A stretch of DNA of 64,000 nt, from contig BRXU01000065.1 in the NCBI GenBank assembly GCA_030267565.1, forward strand, positions 142,631 through 206,630, read 5' to 3'. Made by a program: the position numbers and the translations under genes. Source of the DNA: Pleodorina starrii (taxonomy: Eukaryota > Chlorophyta > Chlorophyceae > Chlamydomonadales > Volvocaceae). Position 1 is the first letter of the stretch. Each line of letters opens with the position of its first letter. Shown here in pieces: positions 47,662-56,280 of this stretch. The notes beneath the pieces were generated by a model, which saw only the letters and a list, made by a program, of their open reading frames with translations, did not search any database and was not told the DNA's origin.

Positions 47662-49567
47662 GGCCGCCTCCTTCATGACCGCGTTCCTGGCGAACGCGGT
47701 CACGCTCAGCGGTCAGCTCGTCGCTTACGCGGTCAATGCCATGCTGTGCGGTCGGATCGTTGCTGGCGCGCAGATAATCCCGTGCCATGGTCAGCTGGTC
47801 CTGCCGATCCCCGACGCCACGCAGAACCGACGCATCGCCGTTCTTGAGCGCGGCCAGTTCCTCGCGGGTCAACGCCTTCTCGACAGCCTCGCGCAGCTTG
47901 CGTTCGTCGTCCGCGCCGACAGGGCCGGCATGCTGTCTCAGATCGGAATGATCGCGGCTGATGCCGTCACGCGAGCCAATGGACGTGCCTGGTGCGTATT
48001 CAAGCGCCTCCGCCTCCCGCGACCGCTCAAGCTGCCCCTTGGCATCCGGTCCTGCATCCACCTGACCGGCTTCATTCAGCTGCTCACGGATGGGATGAAC
48101 ATTGTTCACGCCCTGCTCATGGCTTTCACCACGCTGTGCCGCCGCGCGCTTATAGATGGCGTCATCGACACCGTAGTCAGCCGCCACTCGGTCGTAGGCA
48201 TGGTCCACCACCGCGATGGCCTGCTCAAGCTGCGCCGCATCGCGTAGATCAAGCCCGCGCAGATCAGCGACAGCCTGCAAATCCTGCTGAACCCAACGGG
48301 TTTCCAGCGCCGCGGAATTGGCCCCAAGCCGCATCCGGGCTTCGACCTCGACCGGATTGATGCCGGTCCCGTCAAGAGCCAGGGCCAGCTTGTCGCGACC
48401 CTCCAGCGCGAAGCGGCTGTTCACCCCCCCGACATTCTGGGCCGAGTAGATGCCCTCTGCACTGGCCGCCTCGCTCAGATCGCGCGACCGGGCACCGAGC
48501 GGTTGCAGATGCTCCACCGAGGACAGCGCCTCGGCCAGCTTGCGTTCCATCGCCGGGCGCTGGTTCGGGGCCGCGTCGGCAATGCGAACCTCCGCGTCAT
48601 CGACCGCGCGCCTTAGATTGGCGGCGGCCTTATCAAAGTCTTCTTCGACAGACATGTAAGCGTCTCCCTTGGCTAAAATGACGCCGCCCTGGGACAGGAC
48701 GGCTGATGCCTTCTCAAATGCGGTAGCAAGATCCTGCATGTTGCTCTGCGAGGCAAAGCTGGCGAGTTCGCGATAGCGCAGGGACCAGTCGCGAACCTCG
48801 TCGGTGGCGCGGCGCAGCGCGTCCCCGACGCGAGGCGTCCCCGAAGGGGCCTCGAAGGCAGCGCCTGTCGTCGCTGCCTTTTCCTGTGCCCGCCGCCACG
48901 CGCCATCGGTGGGGGGGTAATGGATATGACCACGCTGCAAACGCGACGTGGCCTCAAGCTGGATGCCGTAACGGGCGGCATGATCCACCATCGCCTCCTT
49001 GAAGGCTTGGTAGGTGTATTCGGTGCCTTGCCGGAGCGTAAAATAATCCCCCGGCTCCCTGCCCCGTCGATTGACGATGATATGGGCGTGCGGGTTCTTG
49101 TTCGGGCTGTCAGTGTGAACCGCGATCATGTAGTCGAACCGCCCGCCCAGCTTCTCCTTGCAGATTTCCCCGGCAATCATGCTGACATGCTGGGATTTGG
49201 CATCGCGTGGAAACGACATGACCATGTGGCTTGTCCGGGCCGCGTTCATCTGGCCCCGCCAGTCGTCGGTCCAGCGCGACACGGCCCGCTCGATCTGCTC
49301 CGGCGTCAGGCGCTTCTCGCCATCCAGAAGCCCGCGTGAATCATGAACGTCCACGCTCTTGCTGAACAGGTAGCTGAACTGCGAAGTCAGCTGCCCCTTG
49401 GACGCACAGCCGCCCGTGCGGATCATCTTGAAGAACGCAGGCGATGCCCCCTGCGCCGCCCTCGCCATCTGCCGGGCACCGGCAAGCTGACGGCCGCCTT
49501 TACCCCTGTCCCAACCCTCCTCGAACAGCCGGGTGGAAACACCAGCGACAGAACTAGTCCGTCCCAT
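47654..49567 (-). CDS. VirD2-type relaxase
   Basis: 637 residues. N-terminal relaxase domain: likely nucleophile Tyr in L-T-S-Q-F-S-Y-L-F-S-K-S (near residue 66) and the 3-His metal motif in H-T-D-S-P-N-K-N-P-H-A-H-I-I-V-N-R. The second half is a long helical region (T-A-F-E-K-A-S-A-V-L-S-Q; R-A-V-D-D-A-E-V-R-I) probably carrying the secretion signal. It nicks oriT and stays on the 5' end. Coupled to mobC above and virD4 below by overlaps, so relaxosome and coupling protein are one unit. Confidence 0.92.
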   Translation of the reverse strand: MGRTSSVAGVSTRLFEEGWDRGKGGRQLAGARQMARAAQGASPAFFKMIRTGGCASKGQLTSQFSYLFSKSVDVHDSRGLLDGEKRLTPEQIERAVSRWTDDWRGQMNAARTSHMVMSFPRDAKSQHVSMIAGEICKEKLGGRFDYMIAVHTDSPNKNPHAHIIVNRRGREPGDYFTLRQGTEYTYQAFKEAMVDHAARYGIQLEATSRLQRGHIHYPPTDGAWRRAQEKAATTGAAFEAPSGTPRVGDALRRATDEVRDWSLRYRELASFASQSNMQDLATAFEKASAVLSQGGVILAKGDAYMSVEEDFDKAAANLRRAVDDAEVRIADAAPNQRPAMERKLAEALSSVEHLQPLGARSRDLSEAASAEGIYSAQNVGGVNSRFALEGRDKLALALDGTGINPVEVEARMRLGANSAALETRWVQQDLQAVADLRGLDLRDAAQLEQAIAVVDHAYDRVAADYGVDDAIYKRAAAQRGESHEQGVNNVHPIREQLNEAGQVDAGPDAKGQLERSREAEALEYAPGTSIGSRDGISRDHSDLRQHAGPVGADDERKLREAVEKALTREELAALKNGDASVLRGVGDRQDQLTMARDYLRASNDPTAQHGIDRVSDELTAERDRVRQERGHEGGGHE

Positions 49568-50132
49568 CGTCCGCCCCCTTCATCCCGGCCACGAAGCGGC
49601 GGACCGTCTCCGAGGCCCGCTTGCCTTCCATCTCGCGGACCTGGGTGGACACACGGTCTATGTGATCGAGAAGGTCACTGAGAACCTGCTGCTGCGACTT
49701 GCTGAGCTTCAGCTTCTCTCCCCGCCGGACCTCGTAATTCTTGGTGGCGACCAGCTGGTTCACGTTCCGACCGATGGCGGACAACTCCCGCGCCACGTCG
49801 CGCAGGGCATCGGCCAGGTCCGGATCAGGCTCCAGAAATCCGGCAGGAACGCAACACACCCGGCGCAAGGCATCGGCCCGGCTCTTCAAACCAAGCCGGC
49901 CCGTTACAGCATCGAAGGTCTTGAGCGTGTTCCAATCGACGGTGAAGGAGACATTGGCGGTGCCGACATTCGCCCCCTCGGCCTTCTCATGAAAGCTCCG
50001 GATAGCCCGGTAAATTGTCGGACGGGTCACGCCATAGGTCTTCGCCAGAACCGTCACAGGCACCCCTGCACGGACTGAAGCGACGATCTTTTTCTCGTCG
50101 GCGGAGGTGAGCTTTTTCGATCCGAATGCCAT
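49554..50132 (-). CDS. MobC-like relaxosome accessory protein with Hin-type HTH
   Basis: 192 residues from the ATG at 50132. Residues 10-45 are a resolvase/Hin-like helix-turn-helix (KKIVASVRAGVPVTVLAKTY, then T-R-P-T-I-Y-R-A-I). The C-terminal part has the MobC pattern A-R-E-L-S-A-I-G-R-N-V-N-Q-L-V. It probably binds the inverted repeats in the 150 bases before it and helps the relaxase melt oriT. Overlaps the relaxase start by 14 bases. Confidence 0.8.
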   Translation of the reverse strand: MAFGSKKLTSADEKKIVASVRAGVPVTVLAKTYGVTRPTIYRAIRSFHEKAEGANVGTANVSFTVDWNTLKTFDAVTGRLGLKSRADALRRVCCVPAGFLEPDPDLADALRDVARELSAIGRNVNQLVATKNYEVRRGEKLKLSKSQQQVLSDLLDHIDRVSTQVREMEGKRASETVRRFVAGMKGADDGTD

Positions 50133-50141
50133 GGGTAGATG

Positions 50142-50154
50142 TGTAAAACTTACA
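50142..50154. promoter_or_regulatory. Small palindrome at the mobC promoter
   Basis: TGTAA-AAC-TTACA, perfect 5-bp arms, ten bases before the mobC ATG on its strand. Position fits autoregulation by the MobC-like protein. Confidence 0.4.
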
Positions 50155-50180
50155 ATTGCATTTCTTGCCAATCAACCATG

Positions 50181-50237
50181 CTACCCTCGCCCAAAAGACG
50201 AAGACTGTCAAGGAATTCGGCTTTTGGGCGAGGGTAG
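50181..50237. other. oriT: Candidate origin of transfer (oriT)
   Basis: Perfect 17-bp inverted repeat: CTACCCTCGCCCAAAAG at 50181-50197 and its exact reverse complement at 50221-50237, 23-base spacer. It lies 49 bases before the relaxosome genes, the normal oriT place, and has no T-run, so it is not a terminator. A second smaller hairpin (CCGGCG/CGCCGG, 50249-50266) follows. The nick base was not identified. Confidence 0.6.
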
Positions 50238-50468
50238 AATTCAATTTACCGGCGGCTCGTCGCCGGTGCCTGGACCGAGGGTGCAGCAAAGCATGCAGCC
50301 GAGGGACAGCCCCAGAGGCGCGGAGAGAGGCGCTGAGGGGGCAGAAACGAATTTTCCGGGGCGTGGTGGCTGATGAACAAAACTGGCCCTGCAAAGCCAA
50401 AAAAAGGGGGGGTTGGTAATAGGCCCACGCTGGCGGGGCGGACCTGAATATGCGCTCGAATGCGGAAT

Positions 50469-50655
50469 GTCATGTTGAAAGTCAGCAAGTATGACAGACA
50501 GCATGCATTATCAACGCATTAGGTAATGACATACAGGATGACATACCAACTGCCTTCATTGATTACTGACAACATGTCAGACAGAATGACACCATGACAG
50601 TCTTGCTGTCATTATGTCGGTTTTATCGACAAACGGATAATAAGCATGTATGTCA
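50469..50655. repeat. Cluster of about ten TGACA/TGTCA motifs
   Basis: Short motifs of the form (A/C)TGACA or its complement recur through 50469-50655 (for example ATGACAGAC, AATGACATA, GATGACATA, CATGTCAG, CATGACAG, CTGTCATTA, TATGTCAG), at spacings near 10-20 bases in both orientations. The block lies between oriT and the ParA-like gene, where a centromere or partition operator would sit. Confidence 0.55.
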
Positions 50656-50840
50656 GTATCAACTTACGCCGTCTTTACAGACTGTGTGCATGCCGGAAAG
50701 CCACAACGAGCGCATGTATGTTTGGAAGAATGTGCGAGCGATGCTTGACAGAACAGCGGAGCAACGCAATGAACACGAATACGAATGACAGACTGCGCAG
50801 ACACGCGTCGCGCTCAACCTAACACTGTGCGGGAGATGTC

Positions 50841-51617
50841 ATGGCCATTGTCATAGGACTCATGAATCGCAAGGGCGGTGCTGGCAAATCAACCCTTACA
50901 AAGCTGCTGGCATCGGCTCGGCTGTCGCTCATTCCAAAAAGAAATGCCTCGTGATCGACCTCGATCCCGCAGAAGACATTCTCAAATGGTGGGACGCGAG
51001 CTGAAAGCAAAGGCCACTACGACGAAAAAGATCATGGTTCGATCCACAGTCGTTGCCGAAGACCTCTATGATATTGTGGCCAAGCACGATGATGCTGTTG
51101 ATTTCATCATAAATCGACACGAAAGGAGAGGGCGCTGAATGGGCAGATGACCTCGCCGGTGTCGTGGATCGCATCGTGGTGCCATGCACGAATGCGAACC
51201 CGGACCGGGGACCGAACGCGCGAGACGATTGATTGGTATGATGACCTTAAGAAGCGTGTCGCTTCCCCGGATCAGATGCCCGCGTTGCAGGTGGTTTTGA
51301 CGCGCGTCCCTCCGGTCATGGTCCGCCACAAGCGAGACATGCCTAAGCCCAAGTAAATAACCGGGCGTGATTACGAGCGGCATTACGAGATGAGATCGTT
51401 TCAGAGTTCAATCCGCTGGTCACGATGGTTCCTGAAAGACCGCAATATCGGGAAATGGATGAACAGGGATTATTGGGCGGGATCATGGAACGGTGTCGCA
51501 ATGGACAATGGAGCGACAAAGGGCAGGCACTGCACTACGAAAGCGCCTTGGCTCACGCGATCGACCTATGAACAATATCATTGAAGGTTCCAAAATGGAG
51601 CAGTCTCATGGCGCGTG
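50841..51617 (+). pseudogene. ParA/VirC1-like ATPase gene, multiply frameshifted
   Basis: Starts MAIVIGLMNRKGGAGKST with a deviant Walker A and an RBS GGGAG. In the next phases follow H-S-K-K-K-C-L-V-I-D-L-D-P (A' motif), V-R-S-T-V-V-A-E-D-L-Y-D-I-V, E-T-I-D-W-Y-D-D-L-K-K-R-V and A-L-A-H-A-I-D. The order and spacing are those of a complete ParA/VirC1, but at least five small indels break the frame. It would end around 51617, overlapping the next ATG at 51608. ParA-type VirC1 proteins position relaxosomes or plasmids at the pole. Confidence 0.8.
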
Positions 51618-52290
51618 AAAGAATAAAGACATTGCGACCCGACGCGACCGGCTTTGGCAAGACGGTCACATCAGGACAAAGCCGCCCGCAGCTTGGAACG
51701 ATCAGTGATGATGCGATCGAGAGCTTCAAGGCAAGGTCCGCAGCAACACCGGCTGCCGTGGAACCCACGGATCACAAGAACCGCGAAGATACGCGCCAGT
51801 CGGAGCCGATTGAACCGTCAAAATCACAGGAACGGAATTCCTCGGACGTTCAACGTGAACCAGACCAACCCAACCAACGAAAGAGAAACCGCGCATGCCC
51901 TCAAATAGGCTGGCCAGCCTCGTCGTTCCGCAACGAGCCGGATCAAAGCCGGGATCGCCTTATTCGCTTCGCCTGCGCGTGCTACAGCGACATGCCGATG
52001 CGCTAGAGAAACTTGAAGCCCATGGCATTCCCCGCGCGACAGTCCTGAAAACGGCTTATGCCAACATGCCAGAAATAACGATTGAACCTCGCTATGTCCC
52101 GCAATCGACAGAGGCCAGCGGTGGCGCAGAATGGAGCCATCGGATCACGACAAAGATTGAGCAAAAAACTGTCCGCGACATTGCTGCCACCGTGAAAAAT
52201 GGCAGCAAGGCACCAAAATCGGCGCTTGTCCTTGGTCAGATCGAGCCAGCATGGTTTTCAGCTTTGGACGCGCGACCATTCAGGAATTTG
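51608..52290 (+). pseudogene. VirC2-like or ParB-like partner of the ParA gene, frame broken
   Basis: Begins MARERIKTLRPDATGFGKTV, continuing a polar, disordered segment to about 51890. The phase then switches to a stretch with N-R-L-A-S-L-V-V-P-Q-R-A-G-S, L-R-V-L-Q-R-H-A-D-A-L-E-K-L-E-A-H-G-I-P-R-A-T-V-L, which could be a ribbon-helix-helix as in VirC2. Another switch near 52270 would give an end I-Q-E-F-E-E-stop just before the next start. Two overlapping separate genes are the alternative. Family call tentative. Confidence 0.45.
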
Positions 52291-52294
52291 AAGA

Positions 52295-52705
52295 ATGAAG
52301 ATACTTGCTGCTTTGAGCATTGTCGGCCTTGCGGCCGCCGGACCGGCATTTGCCTGGAACCATCAAACCGATTTTCGTGGCCTTGAGATTTATGACCATG
52401 AAACCGGAACGGTTGACCTTCAGATCATATGTGATCCGAATGGCGCTTTTATTCCGCCGATATTTTCCGCTGAGATTGCATTCAATGGCATCGCCTATGA
52501 GGGCGATATGGTTTTGAAGACAGATGCTGGCACTTTCACTGCTCAAGCGGTCAATGGCGGCGTATCGGCAAAGGATGCGACAGGCTGGGCAAATCTTGTA
52601 AATGCCTTCCGCAGTAGTGCTGAAATTGAACTGACTGCTGGCGGTCAAACCTACCAATTGAATACCGGAACACCTTTCCCGGTATCTTGCGGTGCATCCG
52701 AGTAA
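52295..52705 (+). CDS. Secreted hypothetical protein (136 aa)
   Basis: Signal peptide MKILAALSIVGLAAAGPAFA, then a beta-rich mature protein (T-D-F-R-G-L-E-I-Y-D-H-E-T-G-T-V-D-L-Q) with two cysteines (I-I-C-D-P and V-S-C-G). AGGAATTTGAAG precedes the ATG. It is the only fully open credible gene right of 50.8 kb. A terminator follows. Not recognised. Confidence 0.65.
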   Translation: MKILAALSIVGLAAAGPAFAWNHQTDFRGLEIYDHETGTVDLQIICDPNGAFIPPIFSAEIAFNGIAYEGDMVLKTDAGTFTAQAVNGGVSAKDATGWANLVNAFRSSAEIELTAGGQTYQLNTGTPFPVSCGASE

Positions 52706-52714
52706 AGCCGAACC

Positions 52715-52746
52715 AAGGGCTCCTTTCGGAGCTTCTGTCTTTTCTG
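52715..52746 (+). terminator. Terminator after the secreted protein gene
   Basis: GGGCTCC-TTTC-GGAGCTT stem followed by CTGTCTTTTC, ten bases past the stop at 52705. Confidence 0.75.
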
Positions 52747-52770
52747 CGGCATCGCCAGTCTGACTAAGTT

Positions 52771-52873
52771 GGATTTGTCCACCCGTGGCCCTTGAGGCGC
52801 CACGGGCTTGCAGCCTACGAACGGAACGTGCCCCCAAAGAGCGAAGGGACGTGAGTAGGCTGTGGTCAAATCC
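52771..52873. ncRNA. Candidate structured element with a three-way junction
   Basis: Three nested pairings: closing stem GGATTTG-x-CCAC (52771-52782) with GTGG-x-CAAATCC (52862-52873); hairpin CCCGTGGC/GCCACGGG (52782-52806); hairpin CAGCCTAC/GTAGGCTG (52811-52862) that contains a further CGT-CCC/GGGACG stem. All pairs are canonical except one. It has no coding potential I can support. Could be a small RNA, an attachment site, or part of an origin. Confidence 0.45.
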
Positions 52874-53049
52874 ATCCTGTAAAGCGGCACCTTTCCCCAT
52901 GCACCCAGCGGCGGCACAGCCGCCGTCCAAAGCCGCCGCCAGGCGGCGTCTGCGTGAAACGCACAAGGATCATGTGGCGCGGCTTGCCGCGCTGCAATGT
53001 AAGGCGAAGCCTCGGGCGGGCGCGCCAGGACAGAGGGGCAGGGCAGGGG

Positions 53050-53402
53050 GGTCAGCAGACCCCCACAAACCTTTCACCACCCCGGCTGTCGATTTCATAG
53101 ATCAAAACGGGCGATCCGATCCGGGCGGCGCGGCGTTGGCCGCGCCGCTCCGCTTCGGCAAAGGTGGCGCACGGGATGGGAAGGGTCGTCGGGGGTCGTC
53201 GCGGATTTCGTAGGTCACAGCGCGATCCCCCGGTTTCACATTTCCGTCCCGGTCCAGCCAACCGCGCGCTTCCTTCCGCGCAACCGATGCAGATGCAGGT
53301 TCCGGTTCCGCCGACCGTGACAGGGGCCAGATAGACCGGGGGATTGGTCGTGCCGCAATTGCGGCAGGACAGGTGGGGCAGGGGGCCGCTCACCGCGGCC
53401 AC
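53050..53402 (-). pseudogene. Zinc-ribbon protein gene next to ardC, frameshifted
   Basis: N-terminus has L-S-C-R-N-C-G-T-T-N-P and C-I-C-I-G-C-A-E, two C-x-x-C pairs typical of a small zinc ribbon. After the second pair the best continuation is in another phase (W-L-D-R-D-G-N-V-K-P-G), then returns to give P-V-L-I-Y-E-I-D-S-R-G. Two or three indels are needed. It follows ardC on the minus strand. Confidence 0.6.
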
Positions 53403-54285
53403 CCTTCTCCTCTTCGACGTGCTGGCGCTTGGTCAGCAGGTCAACGGCTTTCTGGGCTTCGCTGGCGGCTTTGAAGATCAGCCGTTTGTCGTCGTTCAAG
53501 GCGCGCAGCCAGCTCTTGACATAAGCGCCGGACTGTCCAAAATCCGGGGTCAGGCCAAGCTGCGCGCATAGCATGCAATTTCCAATTTCGGCCAGAAGTT
53601 CCTCAAATGCATAACTTTTTTTGTCAGTGAACCGCGAAAAACGGTCAAGGCGGGTGCTGTGTCCGGTCCAGTGGCAAGCCTCATGGGCCAGCGTTCCATA
53701 GTAGCCCGCCGCGTCGTGAAAGGTGGCAATCGGTGGCATGTGGATATGGATGGTCGGCGGTGGGTCGTAGTAGGGCGCGGGGGTCGTCGCTGGTGCGGAT
53801 CTCGATACCGGTTCCTGCAAAAAATGCCTCAAGGACGGGGTCGGCCTCGGTGCCAAGGTCGCGGGCAGGCTCGGCGGGGGTGCCGTAGTATTCAGCGGGC
53901 AAGCCGTCGATCTGCTCGGCGTTAAACACGCGGTAGGCTTTCAGGTAGGGCAGGCGGCGTTCCTCGCCGGTCTCTTTGTCCTCCCGGTCAAACGTCCCGT
54001 ATTTGACAACCGTGGCGGGATTTCTCGCCTTTGCGAACACTGTCCGCCCGCTTCTTGCGCTTGGCGATAGGTGAACCAGCGGGCGGCGCGGTAGCCTTTG
54101 GCGTCGGCGGCAAGCCACAACATCAGGACGTTGATGCCGGAATAAGGTTCGCCGTTGCTCCTAAGCGGGAAGGGTGCGCCGCCCTTGTCGCCGGTCCACG
54201 GCTTGCGCCATGCCGGGGTGCCCGCCTCGATGCTGGCAATGATGCTGTCGGTGACTTGCTGGTAGAGGTCGAACGATTTAGCCAT
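53400..54285 (-). pseudogene. ardC: ArdC-like antirestriction protein, broken by frameshifts
   Basis: Three segments in three phases make one ArdC/DUF1738 protein: N-terminal ssDNA-binding part (AKSFDLYQQVTDSIIASIEA, W-R-K-P-W, G-I-N-V-L-M-L-W), middle (V-V-K-Y-G-T-F-D-R-E-D-K, A-Y-R-V-F-N-A-E-Q-I-D-G-L), and C-terminal metallopeptidase-like part with H-E-x-x-H in L-A-H-E-A-C-H-W-T-G-H. Breaks are near 54050 and 53780. Intact ArdC protects incoming plasmid DNA from restriction. The start at 54285 has AAGGAACG within the 71-bp leader shared with DUF3768. Confidence 0.85.
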
Positions 54286-54351
54286 TTGGCGTTCCTTCTT
54301 TTGCGACGATCCCGGCCCGGACTTCGCCCTGTGGCCGGTGCCCAAAATGGG
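54281..54351 (-). repeat. 71-bp leader repeat, copy 2 (before ardC)
   Basis: Identical over 71 bases to 11166-11236, covering the ardC start, RBS and likely promoter. See that entry. Confidence 0.9.
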
Positions 54352-54921
54352 TGGCAGGGGGCAGATAGTCCTGCCTTCAGGGGTGAGAAAAACTGCGTGA
54401 AAACAGGGGGGACTGTCCCCGATGCGAAGGCGGGATTGCCTTTCCTGTCACAAAGGTCTGCCTCTGATGGGCCGCAGCCCAATCCCTGTCCCGTGTCTCG
54501 ATCCGGTCCGACATGTCGTGGCGCTCCTTCCTGTTCCGCCAGTGGCGAAGCCATCGCTGCTTTTCACTTTGGATGACCTCATGTCATCCGAAGGGCAAAG
54601 CAGGGTGGGCGCAGCCCGACCTGCGGCCGGACGGTGATCTGACACACGGGGCCGGAGCGGTGAAATTGGGAGGGACCCGCGCGCCCCGCGCGTGGGAGGA
54701 ACCGGATTTCTCCGTGGAGGCTGACGCGCAGCGGCACCAGAGCCCGTGTTCGGATCGCCGGCCGGATGGCAGGCGGAAAAATGAAATGAAAGATCGTCAG
54801 CGGTGCCAGAGCGAAGCGGAGGCGCGGCTGTCCGTTGGATCAGCGATCGCGGTGCCCGCGATCACCATATCTCTGGAAAAAGCAGCTTCTCGACTGCCGG
54901 GCTGCATCGACGCGAAGAGCC
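54349..54921 (+). repeat. Diverged ~575-bp direct repeat, copy 1
   Basis: Aligns over its full length with 59013-59590, about nine bases in ten matching by eye. Contains GGATGACCTCATGTCATCC (a 19-base palindrome), GCGATCGCGGTGCCCGCGATC and other short inverted motifs. Frames inside it are not convincing proteins. Begins at the edge of the ardC leader. Confidence 0.85.
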
Positions 54922-54989
54922 TATGGTTCCGAATGCCGCACTGTATCGGAACGGCTGCTTGCGACGCGTGCTACGTCGGCAGAGCATCG

Positions 54990-55417
54990 CCAACGTAGCC
55001 GTCGGTGAACTCCGCATCGGGTGGGATCGGCCTGATGACATCGATCAGGATGCCGTTCGGGTCGCGGAAGATGACATGGCGCTGACCGAACGGCTCATCG
55101 CGCAGGCTCTTGACTACCGAAAGGCCTGCCGCGCGGAGCCGCGCATCTTCTGCATCTAATCTACGTCCGCGACTTCGAAGTTCAGGATCAGCCCGCGGGA
55201 CTCGCCGCGGCCTTCCGGCGGGATCGTCTCGTGATCGTGCTGCAGAATTGCAAGGGTTCACGGCGGGATCGGCATCCTGTTGCAGGTGAACATACCAATC
55301 GCTCTCGAACAAAGCGCGGAACCCAAAGTGACGGCAGTAGAAGGCGCTTGTGCCCGTGACATCATGGGTTTTGGATGACGGGATAGTACTGAGTGGTGCG
55401 CATAACCGTATCTCCAT
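54990..55417 (-). pseudogene. VOC/glyoxalase-family protein, frameshifted
   Basis: N-terminus [15 protein letters not shown] (first beta-alpha-beta unit), then D-W-Y-V-H-L-Q; another phase holds [12 protein letters not shown]; the original phase ends [17 protein letters not shown] with a metal-ligand-type Glu replaced by Asp. Two indels. Divergent from a TetR gene, an arrangement in which the regulator usually controls the glyoxalase. Confidence 0.75.
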
Positions 55418-55428
55418 ATTGAACTTAC

Positions 55429-55441
55429 ATACAGGCTGTAT
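55429..55441. promoter_or_regulatory. Candidate TetR operator
   Basis: ATACAG-G-CTGTAT, perfect 13-bp palindrome in the 53 bases between the divergent glyoxalase and TetR genes. Typical place and size for a TetR binding site. Confidence 0.55.
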
Positions 55442-55470
55442 AAAATAGAGCCATTAAACATGCAAGGTGT

Positions 55471-56026
55471 ATGTATATGGCGAGCCATTCTGCGAAGCGC
55501 GCAATCCGTCGAACACAAGGCGAGCGACGCGATGCGACGCGCGCGCAACTGATAGACGCGGCACGCGCACTGTTTGTCGCTAAAGGTTACGCGGAGACCG
55601 GCACGCCTGAGATCGTCGCGGCGGGGCGGGTGTTACCCGTGGCGCGCTCTACCACCATTTTCATGAGACAAGATGGACCTATTCCGAGCAGATCTGCGCC
55701 TGTGAGGCAAAGGCCGTGGGTCAGGCGATCGATGACGCGACTAAGGATGCGAGTGACGCAACAAGGCAGGCACTTGCCCTGGGCTCGGTGGCCTATTTCG
55801 ATGCCATGGGCCGTTCCGGGGCGGGCATTTCCCTTCTGCTCTTAGAAAAGCACCGGCGATCCTCGGGCACAATAGCGACCGAACTTGTTTCAGAAGTGCC
55901 GACGACACACAGCTGCGGAACGGCCTTGCCGCAAGCACTACCGGAAGCCTGGGGATGCTGGGGTTGATTAGCGATGGCCGACATTCTTTACTGGCCGCCC
56001 TTCGACCGCACCTGCGCTGGCCATAG
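55471..56026 (+). pseudogene. TetR-family regulator, frameshifted
   Basis: HTH region [29 protein letters not shown]; the next phase gives [11 protein letters not shown], then [12 protein letters not shown], and a last phase gives G-L-I-S-D-G-R-H-S-L-L-A-A-L to a stop at 56026. At least three indels in an otherwise recognisable TetR. Start at 55471 or 55477. Confidence 0.75.
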
Positions 56027-56280
56027 CGTTTGGGAGGCGACAGGGCGGCAATAGCAAATCAATGGCCATTGCTCAACCTCGTCGAGAGATCCATCGCGGA
56101 TCAAAGCGGCCCGTAGGAGCGCATGAAGTAACGGGCAGCTTTGTCCCCGCAAAGCAGAACCGTCGATCGCCCACCACTGGTCCGTCCCGCCTATGCGGAG
56201 AGATATCTGTTGAAAAACACCGTTGCCTGATAGCTCTGGCGCTGATATCACTTCTCTTAGGCAGGGAGGATGACGGCCAA
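56027..56280. other. Spacer, nothing recognised
   Basis: No gene or repeat that I can support between the broken TetR and the IS1182-type remnant. Confidence 0.4.

Noticed and set aside
50594..50788. 64-codon frame through the TGACA array
   Set aside because: Overlaps a repeat cluster with regulatory character; amino-acid pattern unlike a folded protein.
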